Made by a program: the position numbers and the translations under genes
DNA from: Neurospora tetraspora
Lineage: Eukaryota; Ascomycota; Sordariomycetes; Sordariales; Sordariaceae
Assembly: GCF_033439725.1 (NCBI RefSeq)
Contig: NW_026944384.1
Span: 6,076,001 to 6,140,000 of the forward strand
Direction of reading: 5' to 3'
Length of the DNA: 64,000 nucleotides
Notes under the pieces: model-generated
Seen by the model: only the letters and a program-made list of their open reading frames with translations
Database searches by the model: none
What the model was told of the DNA's origin: nothing
In this document: one piece after another, positions 1 through 12,998 of the stretch
Layout: each line of letters opens with the position of its first letter
Numbering within the stretch: the first letter of the stretch is position 1

Positions 1-412
1 CTTACACGCCAATTCGACCTGTCGAGATTCCAAAAGTCACAAAAGCTCAAAGACCAAGTGAACAATGACGAGTAGAAGAAGCAAAGCATGAGCTGAAAGT
101 TGCTACATGCCTCGAGAAGAGATGATTGATATAGAGTAGCTTCAAGAACACATCCTGATACCTGATTCCAATCGGTGCTGCTTGGAAACCTACAGTGCCT
201 TAAGTCAAAGGTACATGTGAGCTCGACCCTTCTCCCGTACTCTTACGCCTTTCACCAACGCGCCCCCATCCTTCTCGCGCCCCAGCAACCATTTCTTCTT
301 TAAATACTTCTGACAGAACCCATTTTTCATTCCCCGTCACATTTTCCAAGCCTTTCCTATCTTCAGCATATTGATTCCCCAATCATCAAAGACCGACCGT
401 GAACTCAATCCA
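1..412. other. Intergenic / 5' leader of the UBR7-like gene
   Basis: No open frame with family character on either strand. The last 150 bases are pyrimidine-rich and run into the ATG of the UBR7-like gene, so they are probably its promoter and 5' leader. Confidence 0.5.
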
Positions 413-2351
413 ATGGACCCCCAACCGGCGCAACAGCCCGCCGAGGCCACTCAGGACGGCCATGAAGCTTCCGCATCAGTCGCGCCTACCAAGACTCGTA
501 CTGAGAGCTTCTCCGCGAAGTCGGAAAACTCTCAGACTGCCGCAGAGTATGTTGTCAAATACTGGAATCACCATAGGACAGAGTACTAACGATAGCCCAG
601 CTTCATCCGCGACCAAATGCAGTTAGAGGCCGACGCGCGCGAAGCTCTTCCATACGTGCGCATCCCTTCCTTTTCCCCATCCAAGTTCAATCCTAACCTC
701 CCACCAGAGCATCGAAAACTGCACCAAGCCCCTCGGTCCCCTCCGCCAGGCCGTCTTCTCCTGCCTGACCTGCAACCCACCACCCGCCGACCCTAAAGCG
801 CCCTACAACGCCGCGGGAATCTGCTACTCCTGCTCCGTCCAGTGCCACGGCGAGCATACCCTCGTCGAGATCTTTGCCAAGCGCAACTTTACCTGCGACT
901 GCGGCACTACCCGCTTCCCGGCCACGAGCCCGTGCAATCTACGCATCAACGAGGAGACGGGCACCAAGGGCGGCGTGCACTCGGAGGAGCCAGATGCGAA
1001 CAACAAGTACAACCAGAACTTCCGGAATAGGTTCTGCGGCTGCGAGTGCGATTATGACCCGTTCGAGCAGAAGGGGACCATGTTCCAGTGTCTGGGCCTA
1101 GGCACGGCGGAGACGGGAGGGTGTGGTGAGGATTGGTACCATCCTGGGTGCATCGTGGGTTTGGGACCGGATTGGTATGAGAAGATGGAGAAGAAGGATA
1201 AGCCCAAGTCTGCGCTGAAGACGGAGGTTCAGACCGAAAGTGGTGGTCCCCTGCCTACCATCGCGGAAGACGAGACAACAGAACAGAACGGCGCCAATGC
1301 TGAAGAGGCAGAGGAAGAAGACGAAGACGACGACCCCCCTCCGCCACCTGGCTTCCCTGCCGACGACGACTTCGAGGGTTTCATCTGCTACAAGTGCGTC
1401 GAAGCCTACCCCTGGATCAAGAGATACGCGGGCACTGAAGGCTTCTTGCCGCCTGTATATCTGAAGGAGGAAGGGAGCAAGCCTGTCGAGCAAATCACCA
1501 CTGCAACATCAGAACTCGAAGTCAACGGCGACTCCTCGTCCAAGAAGCGCAAAGCTTCTGATGACGACAACGAAGACGTTGTTGAATCCCAGGAGAAGAA
1601 GCCTAAAACCGAAGAACTTGCCGTCTCAGAAACCGTCCAATCGGCCACCACCACCACCGTCACGGCCGAGTCCATCACAACCAACGGCGCAACCACCGCC
1701 GCCGCCGTTGCCGTCGTCGAGTCAGCTACAACAACCATCACCACCATTGACGCCCCTACCACAACAGACGTCCCTATGACCACCGACTCCCCCACTCCAG
1801 ACCCAGACTCCGCCCCCTCCGCCGCCCCCAAACCCTGCCTCCTCTCCTCCCTCCCCCCACCTCCCCCCGGCCCTTCCAAATTCTCCCTCTTCTTCACCAC
1901 CACCCCCGACTTCCGTTCCTCCCTCTGCCACTGCACCACTTGCTTCCCCCTCCTCCTCCCGCACCCGCAGCTCCTCGAAGAGGAAGAAACCTACGAACCA
2001 CCCGTTTCCGAAGACGGCTCCTCTGTCAATGACGATCTCCGTTCCCAACACGGCGGAAGCAGCAAGGGGTCGGGCTCGCTGTTGGAGAGAGGAGAAAGTG
2101 CCTTGAGGAACATCGACCGAGTTCGAGCGATCGAGGGCGTCATGGCTTATAACCATTTGAAGGATAAACTCAAGCCCTTTTTTAGGGAGTTTGCCGAGAG
2201 TGGACGGGCGGTGAGCGCGGAGGATATTAAGGGGTATTTTGCCAAGTTGAGGGGGGATGAGGAGGTTAGGAGGAATGGAGGGGGAGAAGAAGAGGGGGAG
2301 GGAGAGGGGGGTGTGGAAGGGGATGGGAGGAAGGAGCAGGATGGGTATTGA
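413..2351 (+). CDS. ubr7: UBR7/Mlo2-like UBR-box protein (putative E3 ubiquitin ligase)
   Basis: Three exons: 413-546, 601-655 and 708-2351, giving about 610 residues. The introns are 54 and 52 nt, both GT-AG, with CTAAC branch sites. The UBR box begins at residue 64 and shows dense Cys/His pairs (CLTC, CYSC, CHGEH, CDCGT). A PHD-like segment follows (FCGCECDY, GCGEDWYHPGC), then YKCVEAYPW. That order is typical of UBR7 in animals and Mlo2 in Schizosaccharomyces pombe, where the UBR box reads substrates and the PHD-like domain supports ligase activity. The acidic run near residue 360 and the Thr/Ala/Pro-rich middle (about residues 440-570) are low-complexity. The C-terminus is Gly/Glu-rich. 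The gene converges on the LRR gene, about 500 bp between stops. The family call is firm; ligase activity is inferred from family. Confidence 0.9.
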
Positions 2352-2850
2352 TTTGCGGTGGGTGGTCTTAACAGTGTTTGAATACTTTGTAATGGTTGGT
2401 TGGGTTGTGGTTGATTGATGATACCGAAGCGTGGAACTGTCAATGGCGTCAAGGAGTTCATGGGTTCATCTGCCTGTCTAAACAGCTTATACACAATCCG
2501 GCAAGTCCCGTTATCGTCAGAGTTGCGGCTCAACGGGTTCACTTGGCGGTTCACGTTGCGATCCAATTCAAGTATTTAAGAGAACAAATATGCTGTTGTT
2601 GCTTGATAGCTACGACATAAGCTCGATAGCAGCTCCATAAATAAAAACAACCAAATACCTCACAAAACAAAAAAGTGTTGTCTTTTTACTGACAGAGAAC
2701 CTCCCATTTGTAACAAAGGAACCAACAACTCCAACCGGCACCAAAAAACGCCCGCATGTGCTTGCTTCCCAACACCCGTCCGCCTTTAAACCGACAGCAA
2801 TAATCACCTCCCCCTCCCATCCTTGTTAACAACTCCGTAATTAAACACCC
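2352..2850. other. Convergent intergenic region
   Basis: Shared 3' region between the UBR7-like gene and the LRR gene. It holds only short shadow frames and A/T-rich stretches suited to 3' processing. No RNA gene or repeat seen. Confidence 0.5.
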
Positions 2851-5800
2851 TTACTTCTGCTCAGCAGCACCACCAGCCTCAGCAACCTTAGCCTCAGCAA
2901 CCTTCTCTCCCTTCAACCTCATCGTCAACTCCGACGTCCCCTGCGCCCCCGTCCCAGCCGCATTCAAACTCTTCATATTCGCCTCGCACTTATCCGCCAA
3001 CACAGCATTCCCCTGAACAGGGGCCTCGACATTCTTCCTCGCCATCTCCTGGCTCTCCACGAACCGATCCCAATGCGCCGGGTCCAGCTCCCTCATCTTG
3101 CGCACCACGTCCTCCTTGTTCTCGATAAACACCTCCACGGCGCCGCGCTCGTCCACCATCTTGGTGTACTCGTCGTCATCGAGCTCGTCGAACAGTTCGT
3201 GCAGGAGGCGGGCGTGGTTCGGGTCCGCGCCGATCATTTCTATGCTGTAGTTTAGGAGCATGTAGTGCTCGGGCTTGACGATGCCGGAGCGGAACTTGTG
3301 GCCGGCACGGAGGACGCGGGCTTCTTCGTCGGCCAGAGCGCGGGATGACAGAGAAAGGGTGGAGTTGGAGCGGACCAGGCCGCGGGGTTTGATGCCAAAG
3401 GCGGCGGCTTGTGCGGCTTCGGCGTCGTCGGCGTCGTCGCCCCAGATGGAGGCGAAAGGGGCGAGGTCAATGGAGGAGATGGAGGTTCCCAGAAGCTTCT
3501 CGGCGTCGTCGTAGGGGTAGGTGGTGAAGGAGGAGCCGGAGGAGATGAAGGAGGCGGAATCGGCGGCGGTGGTGGAGGCGGGAACTTCCTTGGTGTCGGG
3601 GAACTCGTCCTCGAAGCGCTTGATGATGCCCTTGAGGGTGTTGTCGAGGAAGATGAGACGGTGGTAGGCGTGGGTATCTTCGTGCGAGTCCCTGGCCTTT
3701 TGGATGGCGGGCTGTAACCTGGTGCGGATCTTTCTTGCGCTGAGCAGCAGGTGCTTGGAAGTCTCCTTGGCCTTGCCGACGGGGGCGTGAGGCTTAGTGT
3801 GCACATGGCCGGTCTCGACGTCGCGGACAAACTCGCCCGATTGTCTTTTCAACTCTTCATCGCAATTGTCCAAGCAGCAAGTTCTAAACTCTTCATCGCA
3901 ATTGTCCAAGCAGCAAATCAACGCCTTGACGACACCAGTGCCACCAATTACGTAGTCCTCATCCGGCGCAATGTCCAAGTCCTCCTCTGGGTCGTAGGGC
4001 TGAGTGACATCAGCACCAACCAGGCGCTGAAGCACATCGGGGTATTCAGGCTCAGCAAGGAAGTCTGGTAGGCCTCCGGTCATAGAGGAGAAATCGCCAA
4101 CAGCCATGTGCTCACCCATGTTGCGAAGGCAGTAGGCAACGACCTGCTTAGCCATGGCTTTGACTAGATCGCTCGACTGCTCGTTAGGAACCTCAATATC
4201 CACGGCGACGAGGCTTCGCGAGACCCTCGCGGCAGAGAGCAACGACGCGAACAGCGCACAGGCGGACTCCTTCGCCTCATCCGTGTTTGCATCGGTCAGT
4301 TCCACGATTTGTGGGTTCTCCAACAAGCTGACATGTGCAAGGCCAGGAATCTCTGGCAGAATCTCGGCAAGGGCAATGACTTGCTCAGGGGTGAGAGCGC
4401 AGTCAACGAGGTGTATCCTCTTCAAGGACGGCATCGCGGGCAGGTACTTGCGCAATACCGCAACCGCACTAGGCTCGGTGTTGAAGAGCTCTTGGTTGTG
4501 GGACAGATCGATAAATCGTAGCTGGGGCAACTTGACCAGCGTCGGCAACAGCTGGGACAGAGCTGCCGGTGTCAAGTTACAGTCAGCCAAGCTGAGTGCC
4601 CACAACGGACAGTTTTCTTGGTCCAACGCCTCCGTAAGCTTGTCAATATGTCCCCGCAGGTCATTGCCGCCCAAATCGAGACCCTCACAAGTCGGCGTCG
4701 CCAAAAACCTCTTGACGTGAGCCAGGCCCTGATCTGTGATGTCGTTGTTTGCAAGGACAATCTTCTTGATGCCGCACTTGAGGACCCCGTCCATGACCAA
4801 CCCAAGCTGCTCTGTAGTAATTCCACTTTCACCCAAGCTCAAGAGAGTAAGCGTTGACCCCCCAAGGCGTTCCCCGAGTGATTTCGAAAACAGTTGGCAA
4901 AGATCCATAGTCTTTTTCGCATCGTTCCCTGTCGGCTGGGGAAAAGGAACCTGAGAGAGATCCAGAACCTTGAGGGTGTGGCAAAGGTAAACGAATAGGC
5001 AAATATGCTTCCATCCCTCAGCCCCGATCTTGTTATTTTTCAGAATAAGCCTCTCGACAACGCCACCTTGTGGTGTTGGCCCATCGGGTCCGGTAGGCTG
5101 CTTTCGTCGCTTAAACGAGTTCTTCCTGGCAGCCAACAGACCGGCGAGAATAACACGGAGGCCCTCATCACTCAGACCACAGTTGTCCAAGATCACCTCC
5201 TTGATCGGGACTACGGCCAGATAATCGCCGAGTGTTACCAGGTCGGGTAGCTGCAGCCAATATCCGGTAAGGTCCAGCTTCTCGACCACTCCCTTCTCGG
5301 GTGCCATGTTTGCGGGGTCCATGAGTTGCTCGGTAATCCTCTTGAGGATTGGCGTCTCGCGTAGCTGACAACAACGCCGGTATATCCTGACGGGGTTCGT
5401 AGTCGGCATCGATTGCGTCCGGCGACTGGAGGACTCGGGCTGTTGCTGCTGCGGCTGCGGCTGCGGCTGCGCGGTGCTACCACCGTCATCGGAGGAATCG
5501 CTATCGACGTGGATTTCCATTGGGATGGTGCCGTTCGCCTCGGCCAGCTTTCGCTTCTTCTCTTTCCTAGCCTTTCTCTCCTCTTCACTCTTCTTCTTCT
5601 TTTCCTTTTTCCTCGTTTCCGCAGCGGCCTTGGCGGCTGCTGTTGCCTCTGCTTCCTTGCTGTTCTCCTCTTTCCTGTTGGTAACCATGATTGTGCCATC
5701 TGGTGCTACGTGGGTAGTTACCACTTGGGGCTTTGCATTTATCTTTTTTGCTGCATCGTCTCCGTATCGTGGCATGGGCGCAATCTCGACGTCGACGCAG

Positions 5801-6755
5801 AAGGCAACTCTCCGAAGTTTAGCCTGATTTAGACCGTTGATGTCACATCGTTCCCTGTGATGATCGACATTCAAAACTCTTCGCTCCACCAAGCCGTGAT
5901 TATGCCCCTTCGTTCCGTTGGAACCCAGTGTTCCGTTTGACGTTGATAGCCTTCGGAAAATGTGGAAGACGCCGCCCTGAGCGTGACCGGGCGGGGCTGG
6001 GATATAGGGACCGTCGCCTTCGTGTTTTGTGGCGTGCTGAAGGACAGCGTTCTTAGCAGGATTGACCTTGGGCACGGAGAACTCGGCGTTCTTGGGAGAT
6101 GTTGGATTAGTTTGAGGCGGACTTTGAGCGGCACCGTTTGCGGACGAGAGCTTGGAGGCGATGTTGGAGAACCACGAGTTCCTTCTTCGTGGGGAGACGC
6201 CGATTGGCGGGGTCTTTCCTTCGTCCGAACCAGTTCTCGTGAATCCCGGTCCGGCGGGCGATGGTCCTCCTATTGGGATCGGTTTCGCAGTTGTGGTGGA
6301 TGTTGTGGCGGAGGATGTTGTGGCGGAGGATGTCGTGTTTTGTGTGCTCGATGGCGCACTGAACGTGTCTGTCCTGAAGCCATTGATTGCTGTTGGTGCC
6401 GACGCTGGGGCAAATTCTGGAGTCGAAGTGCCGGGAGAAGCAGAGTAGGGAATGTCGAGCGCCTGTTGCGATAATGTTTTGGACAGAGAAGCTCGCCTGG
6501 CAATCTTGTCTAGTCGATGGGAAGTTTGTGTCAGTTACGGCTTGTTACCAAGATTCGCGACAAAGGGCTGAGTTGTGTAAGCAGTAGGATGTGACGATGC
6601 TTGTTGGTTGGTGATCCCGCGGGCCGGGGCATGAAACCCAACCGTGTTGTTTGACTTATGTACGAACCTTTGGGATTCCCGTGTGTCATCCAACTGACGT
6701 CTACACCGTGGATGTGCTCCATCTTGGGAAACGACTCGGGGCCGACCGTCGACAT
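2851..6755 (-). CDS. Large leucine-rich-repeat protein, Mhp1-like (cell wall biogenesis family)
   Basis: Two exons: 6755-6668 and 6509-2851, about 1248 residues. The long frame stays open well upstream of its first in-frame GTG at 6075, through Ser/Thr-rich sequence. It then joins an acceptor at 6510 to a short first exon starting MSTVGPESFPKMEHIHG; an alternative ATG lies at 6722. The donor is GTTCGT, a less usual form, so the first exon is the least certain part. The N-terminal third is disordered with a Lys/Glu-rich stretch. Residues about 437-780 form ribonuclease-inhibitor-type leucine-rich repeats (LDLTGYWLQLPDLVTLGDYL, LILKNNKIGAEGW, LDLSHNQ). The layout resembles the fungal family annotated in Aspergillus as Mhp1, linked to cell wall or microtubule functions; that name rests on recalled resemblance. 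It carries a perfect 36-nt in-frame tandem duplication near residue 890-918. Confidence 0.8.
3851..3916. repeat. 36-nt in-frame tandem duplication inside the LRR gene
   Basis: A 30-base segment at 3851-3880 recurs exactly at 3887-3916, a period of 36 bases. On the minus strand the unit encodes CCLDNCDEEFRT followed by CCLDNCDEEL. The identity suggests a recent duplication. Confidence 0.9.
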
Positions 6756-9700
6756 GTGGGCGAAGTGTGAAAGGGAATTAGGTAGACAAAAGTAAAAAGG
6801 TTTGGGGAAAAGGTGGTTTTGGGGTCTTGCCCCCGAGAAAGATAGGGTAAAAGGAAGAAGCCCTTGGGACCTGTGACAGGGAAGTCGCGTGGTCAGGCCG
6901 TGTCTTGGAAGCCTTGGTGCTTGGTCGAGGTGGTCTCGAGGGTTCGTAAGTTCTGGGATGCTCTGGGTACTTGATTCCCGTTGCTGCGGTACGTAGCGTC
7001 GCAAACGTGGGGTGTGTCTGAACGGGAGGGTCCTTGTCTTTTTTGAATGGCGCTTGTCTCGTCTTGTCTTCGTTGTCTCGCTGGGGCTGATCACTGATCG
7101 CCGAAGGGTTTTTGCTCATTCGGCAGTGGTGAGTGGGCAGTAGTGGTTGATCTGTGGCCTGTGTGCCAGTGTGGTGGTTGTATGTGGATGTCTGGCCCCA
7201 GATGTAGAGGCAAGTAACTGTATGCTTGTGACTTGACTGTGCAGACCTCAGAGGCTCACAAGTGAAGATGCAGGCGAGTTCTAACAGAGGAAGCTATTCC
7301 ACAAAGAAGAGAGAAAAAAGAAACAAGCCATGGTGTCGGTACAGGTCGGATGGAAACTGTTTCTTTCCAAAGAGAAACAGAGACAGAGAGAGATGAGGAC
7401 CTTTCAGGGTAGCAATGGAACTCTCCATCAACTAAAACACAAGGTTATGCCGGGACCTTAGCACCTGCCCTCCACACGGCATGTCCACAGTCCACTGGAC
7501 CGTACAGGGTGCCCGGAGCCCACCAGCTGCCCCGTTGCCCACGGACCAAGTCGTCGTTCGATGCGGAGTCCGTTTTTAAGCTTCAGACGGGGTAATGTTA
7601 CAGAACATGGACACCACTCTCCCAGTGGTGAACAATCATGCATTCGCGCTAGGACGGAATCGTGTCTTTCTCTGTCTGTCCATCAGATAGGGCGCTATTT
7701 TCCTGGCTTTTCCCTCACTGGCCAACGGGCACGGCTGGATATCAAGATGGGATGTGATTCTCCAGAATCACAGCATCCTTCGTTTGGTATCTGCACATGA
7801 GAGCTTACAGTAACACTGCTTCTTGCATCTGATCACATCATACGTCGTCTACCGAGATGGCCCTCTCAAGCAAGTTGTGTGCGACGGCCATGATCTGGAC
7901 CACAATAGACACAGGAACTACAACAATGAAAATGGGTGGACAATGGCGACGGCGTCGGGTGGTCACCTTCTGTTCTCGGATGAGCCAAGCCGTGGCGCCC
8001 AGACTTACGCAGTACTTAGTCAAGTGAAGTCAGAAAATCATCATCCCGTTCCTCAAGGAACAGGCCGAACCTTGTACTGTGGTAAAAGCGCGCAACATCC
8101 GCAGAGGAAATGCTCATGCCAGCCAGATGCCCTGACGAATGCCCTCCACAATGGACCCTGCACCGAGGAGAAAGGGGAAAGCGGCGCATCACAAAAGGAC
8201 CTCAGTCGTCGCTAGAGGCGCCACCTTCCGAACCCAAAATCCCCACCACTTTCCCGTCCCCATCCATGAATTCGTGGAAGCCGCGATGGAGACTGGCCGG
8301 ATATGTCTTGGGCTGGCAGCGCTGTTGGCGGCCACTGAAATGTCGCTGCCAAACCGTTTCCCGGTGGAGGTGGATAAAGCCTTGTCAAATTCTCGCATGT
8401 GCGGATGCCGGCGATTTGGCACTCTCCGAACGAGGATACTGCCGTGCATAACACAATTTGTCATTATCATCCAGTCGGCAACTGGAGCTGTGTTTCTCGA
8501 TATATCCGGCCACCCCCCGGGCTTCCGAGTCCCGTTGCTAGAAAGCCAAAAGAACTTTACACAAGTTCAGTACATGCCACAAAAACACACACCGCTTCAG
8601 AACATAAGGTTGAGGTTCTACAAAATGTGAAAAGGTAACAAGTTTATGCAGGGCAAAAGACGTCACACGTCAGCACAATCTTCAAGTTGTGTGAGGTCCG
8701 CTAGTGGTATGCAGTCCCTGCGCCCCATCGGCGACTTGACCAGCAGCCGCACCGGCACCGCCAGCGCCACAAGTTCACTGGCCCGTTTCTCAGCTTCCCG
8801 TCTCCATCACAATCTTTTTTCAGGGGAAACTAAACACTGACAACAGCCAGACAGACGGCAGCAATTGTCGTTGCTGCAAGTGACAGAAAGCGGATATCAA
8901 AATCAAAGTTGCAGTAACATCGCGACTCGGCCTCCGGGCTTTTTGGAATGTTCTCATCCATCCATTGAATTTGCTTTGGTCTTGGCATCAACTCACTTCT
9001 TCCTCCCACTTCCCGTCCCGTCCAAGCCGTCTCACGGACCACCCTTCGCGAGCCTCCCCCCCTAACATCGGAGACACCCTCCCAGATGGGCATGGACGCA
9101 TGGAGACGCAGATCACCACTTCACTTCTTCAGTTCGCTTTCATCACCACAAAAACCACAACCTCGGGCTTGCAAGCACTAATCGTACCATGAGGAGCGCC
9201 GTCTTCAGGAATCAGGACCAACTAGCGAACGGCGCAACAACGCTACCAGTTTACAAGCAGTTACCACTGCCGTGGCTGACTACATTACACTACGTCAAAA
9301 GCATGTTGCGGAGTACAGAGTTCTGTTTCTTCCTTATTGTATAGAGGACAATCTTCCATCTCGTGAGACTGAAAACATCATTTACGCCTGTATTGCTGTA
9401 ACCGAATCGAACCGAAGCGATGCCATGTCTTGTCTTGTCGATGTCGACAATATCTACAGTGCTACAGTGCCATGCTACCATGCCAGTAATTTGGAGGAAA
9501 CAATAGGAGCGAGTGGGAGCATGACGGTTCATCTACACTGTAGGGAACAGATTTCAGGGGTCCTTTCTTTTCTGGAATTGTGATGTCAACCGAATGGATG
9601 CGTCAGCGAAACTTCGGCCAATTTCCACGACATCACGAAACCGAAAATAAAATAAGATGAACAACGGCCGCCCGTCACCTTCTCCTACGCACAGCACAAG

Positions 9701-11826
9701 TTCCCTGGTAAAATGAGCAGTGACTAATCATCAAATCTCTGAAATGATATATGCTCGTCTGTACTTCGTCAATGGTTTCTTCGGGTCATCGTGGTTCCTG
9801 GACTGGCGAACACTCTCCCACTTCCAGATGCAACACTCTCGGGAGTCTGACGGGCATCTCAGGGGCAAGAAAAGATGCCAAGGACGGGCAGAAGAACAAT
9901 TGGAATTTTTCAACCCACCAACACACCGAAATCGCATTATGACCATGTGAACATCTACTACAACATTCTCCTTCCCAACTACTGTCAATGGCGACATAGC
10001 AGTCTTCGAGGTCTAGACCCGGCCCTACATTCCTGAAGCCAGGCACACTTCAAACTTTTGGCCTACCTAGTTCGTCATCGTCTTCCTCGACAAATCGAGC
10101 ACATCGGCGACATGTCCGAGGAGGGGGCAAATTTCACTCTTCTTGGCTGTACCGTTAGGGACTTGAGGACCGTACATGTAATGCGCTTCGTCCCGCCACT
10201 AGACTAGCATTCAGAACAGAACGTTGCTGATGATTCCCTCAAAAATCATCGGGAGTATGACTGACCTCATGACGCATCGTTAACGCTACATAGTATGTAC
10301 AATCTCGTGAGTCCGGAATCTCGAAGCAGACTTTCCATCCATATACACAGACAGGTACGGAAACATTGAACCTTCAAGACATCCATCCAGCCTTCCCCAG
10401 CCGAGCCAGCATACATACTCAAGTTCGAACGTGTGCTCCAATGGCCGTTTTGGAGACACACTCGTTCGTTACATAAATCTCGACTAAGATCTCGTTATAA
10501 CTAAAACTCCGGCCCCTCATGAACTGTGTCTGAGAGAGATTTCGCAACGCTGCCCAGCAAATCTAGCTTTCTGGCTTCTCAACTATGTACTGTCCTGCGA
10601 CTGGTCGGCGACTGACCGGGAGATGATTTATCAGCCAAATGCAGATTCTGAGTCAAAGACGCGTGTACACTACTGAACTTAAACATCAGATCAGATCTTC
10701 AACACTAGGAAAGCATCTTTCAGCACTAACGATGTTGTCTACCTAGTCTCTGCTAGAGTCTGTCTCACCTCAGCATCTCAGGTGGCCAAACAGCTTTCCA
10801 GCTATGTATCCGTAAGAAACCAATCACACATGTAAGCAAAAGTGAAGATTCACTCAATGGCCACACCGGTCACCTACACATCTACGCCGAACGGTCAACT
10901 TTCCCATGCTCCCTAGACTAGACCGTTAAAGGTTCACCAATGGCAAGCACAAGATGACCGTTCACCTGTCACCACACCACTCACCTGTCACCATTCACAA
11001 ATTCACAAATTCACCAATTCACCAACGGCACGGGTTAAGGACACCCACCGTAAGGCAGGTAGGTGTCCCGTCCTCGCTGCTCGCTCGCTATTATTACCTG
11101 TTCTGCCTGTCTACTTACCCTCCTGTTCGCTAGTTACGAGCTAAGTATCAAGTGCAACTGCCATGCAGTCAGTCGAATTATGTCAAAATTGATAGACACA
11201 CACATGCGGAAATCATCCATCCATCCATCATGACCCCATAATGCCAGCATGGCTTCACCGTGAATAAAGTTTGCAACCTAGCTGCTGATCCCCCGCATCT
11301 GTCTCGGTATTTCGCGGTTTGTTGTCTTGAGCTATTTGGTTAGCTTCACTCACCTAGTTACAGTCGAGTACACTACATAGCGCACAGTACCAGCCAACCA
11401 TGAACGGTGAGGGTCAATGACTCGTGAGATTTGAAGTTGATCTTCATCCCTAAGCAAATGACATTGCTTGGCGGTGGAAGTGAGAGGATAGCCTGCCTAC
11501 ATGAATCGTGTCTTACCAGACTGTGCCATTGCTCTGCAGCGGCTTTGACGGCTCGGACAGGTAATCACAAGGGAAATAGACAGTGTCGAGTCTCATATGG
11601 GAAAGGAAGATCAGAATACGATTGAGGTATCACTTGAAAGAACGCCGGGCACATGCTTTTTGCTCAAGACAGAAGAAAGTTGATTGGCTTTTAATTGAAC
11701 CCCTTTGAGAGACGATGTCGTTCCCACAACCCAGATGATTTCGCACCCATGCGTTTTGAATGTACTGAACCCGTTTCCTCCCAAAATGTTGTTCAACCCC
11801 TAACAAAGACCAAAACAACCTCCAAT
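6756..11826. other. About 5 kb without a convincing gene
   Basis: Open frames here are short, lack domain character and do not link through good splice sites. The left part (6756-7140) is probably promoter and leader of the LRR gene. The segment 10960-11030 contains imperfect short repeats of CACCTGTCACC and TTCACAAA/TTCACCAA type. A CCATCCATCCATCC run lies near 11216. Base composition is normal, not RIP-like, so this is not a dead transposon of the kind seen elsewhere in the window. It could hold a long non-coding RNA or extended regulatory sequence. Confidence 0.5.
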
Positions 11827-12998
11827 TTACTCCTCGCGGAGAGCGGCAATGCGCTCCTGGACACCAGCAGCGCGCTGCTCGCGGGTGAGCTTGGCCTTCT
11901 TGTACTTGAGGGACTCGGCCTTCCACTCCTCCTTGGTCTTCTTGGGAGCCTCGGACTCGGCCTTCTTGAAGGGGTCCTCGCGGATGGCGGCGTGGGCCTC
12001 GGCGTAGAGGTCCTCAAGGCCATCAGCCTCAATATCGTCCTCAATGTAGCGGTTGAACTGGGACTTGTAGCGCTCCTCATCGTCATCGGCGAGAGTCTCC
12101 ATGTACTCAGCGACGTGACCGCCGAAGATGTACTTCTTGAGGGTCTCGGCGTCGAGCTCCTTGGACTCCATGTCGAAGCCGGGGAAACGGTTCTCGGAGT
12201 GGGGGATGAAGATACCGCCGTCGGAGGCACCCTTCATGGCACCGAAGACACGGGCACCGGTGGAGGTGCGGGCAAGACCGACATCAAGGAAGGCCTTGAA
12301 GGGGCGGCGCTCGCCATCGTCGGTCTCGGCGGCCTCGGTGAGCTTGTACTCACCGTCAGCCTCCTCAACACCCTTGAAGGTCTCGTCGAGGCCGAGCTTC
12401 TTGAGAACACGGCGGGCGAGGAGGAGACCGGTGGAGTAGGCAGCAGCCCAGTTGGTGAGACCGTGCTCAATGCCGTAGGCCTTGAGCTCGTGGGAGTAGG
12501 CGGAGGCAAAGACCTTGTCGCCGGTGATCTCGGAGCTCACGATCTGGAGGATGATGTCGCGGTTGGTGAAGCGGACAACCAGGCGGTACTTGGGAGCATT
12601 GTACTTGTTCTTGGCCTGGGTGATGAGGCGCTTGCGGGCATAGTAGTCGGTCTTGCCCTCTCTTCTGCGCTTGTACTTGGTCTGGAAGCGACTGTTTGGT
12701 GATTTGAATGTTAGCGAACCCCCAGTTCCCCTCGACTTCTTGTTAGGAAATGTCTGCTTACCTGTAGTACGCGCTGTTCTTGACAAGCTTGTGGAAGGCC
12801 TGACAATCAAAATCCCCGAGTCAGCAATTATCGCTTCAGAATATTTCCTCCTCTCCGAAGCATCTTGCGTTGACTCTTTCTCTCCTTGTTTCCCCCGGAT
12901 TTCCCTCTGGAATGGTGGTGATTTGTGATTTGAACGCAGGCGCTAGTCGCTCATTGCTGAACGACCGCGACGCACGCCGTAGGTCATCAACTTACCAT
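11827..12998 (-). CDS. rpl5: 60S ribosomal protein L5 (uL18)
   Basis: Three coding exons: 12998-12996, 12799-12762 and 12691-11827, total 301 residues, the usual fungal length. The first coding exon is only the ATG, followed directly by GTAAGT. The second exon encodes [13 protein letters not shown], the conserved N-terminus, and the third continues with [21 protein letters not shown]5 binds 5S rRNA and is assembled into the central protuberance of the large subunit. The frame that runs through intron 2 from 12810 gives a false N-terminus and is rejected. The gene is divergent from the HAD hydrolase, with 480 bp between start codons. An upstream intron just behind the initiator ATG is common in ribosomal protein genes and may matter for expression. 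Confidence 0.97.

Noticed and set aside
9395-9425. Possible minus-strand tRNA T-arm (GGTTCGATTCGG)
   Set aside because: The flanking bases do not pair as a T stem and no acceptor or anticodon arm can be formed.
11695-12702. 335-residue plus-strand open frame over rpl5
   Set aside because: Leu/Gly/Val-rich antisense shadow of a GC-biased, highly expressed gene; no family character.
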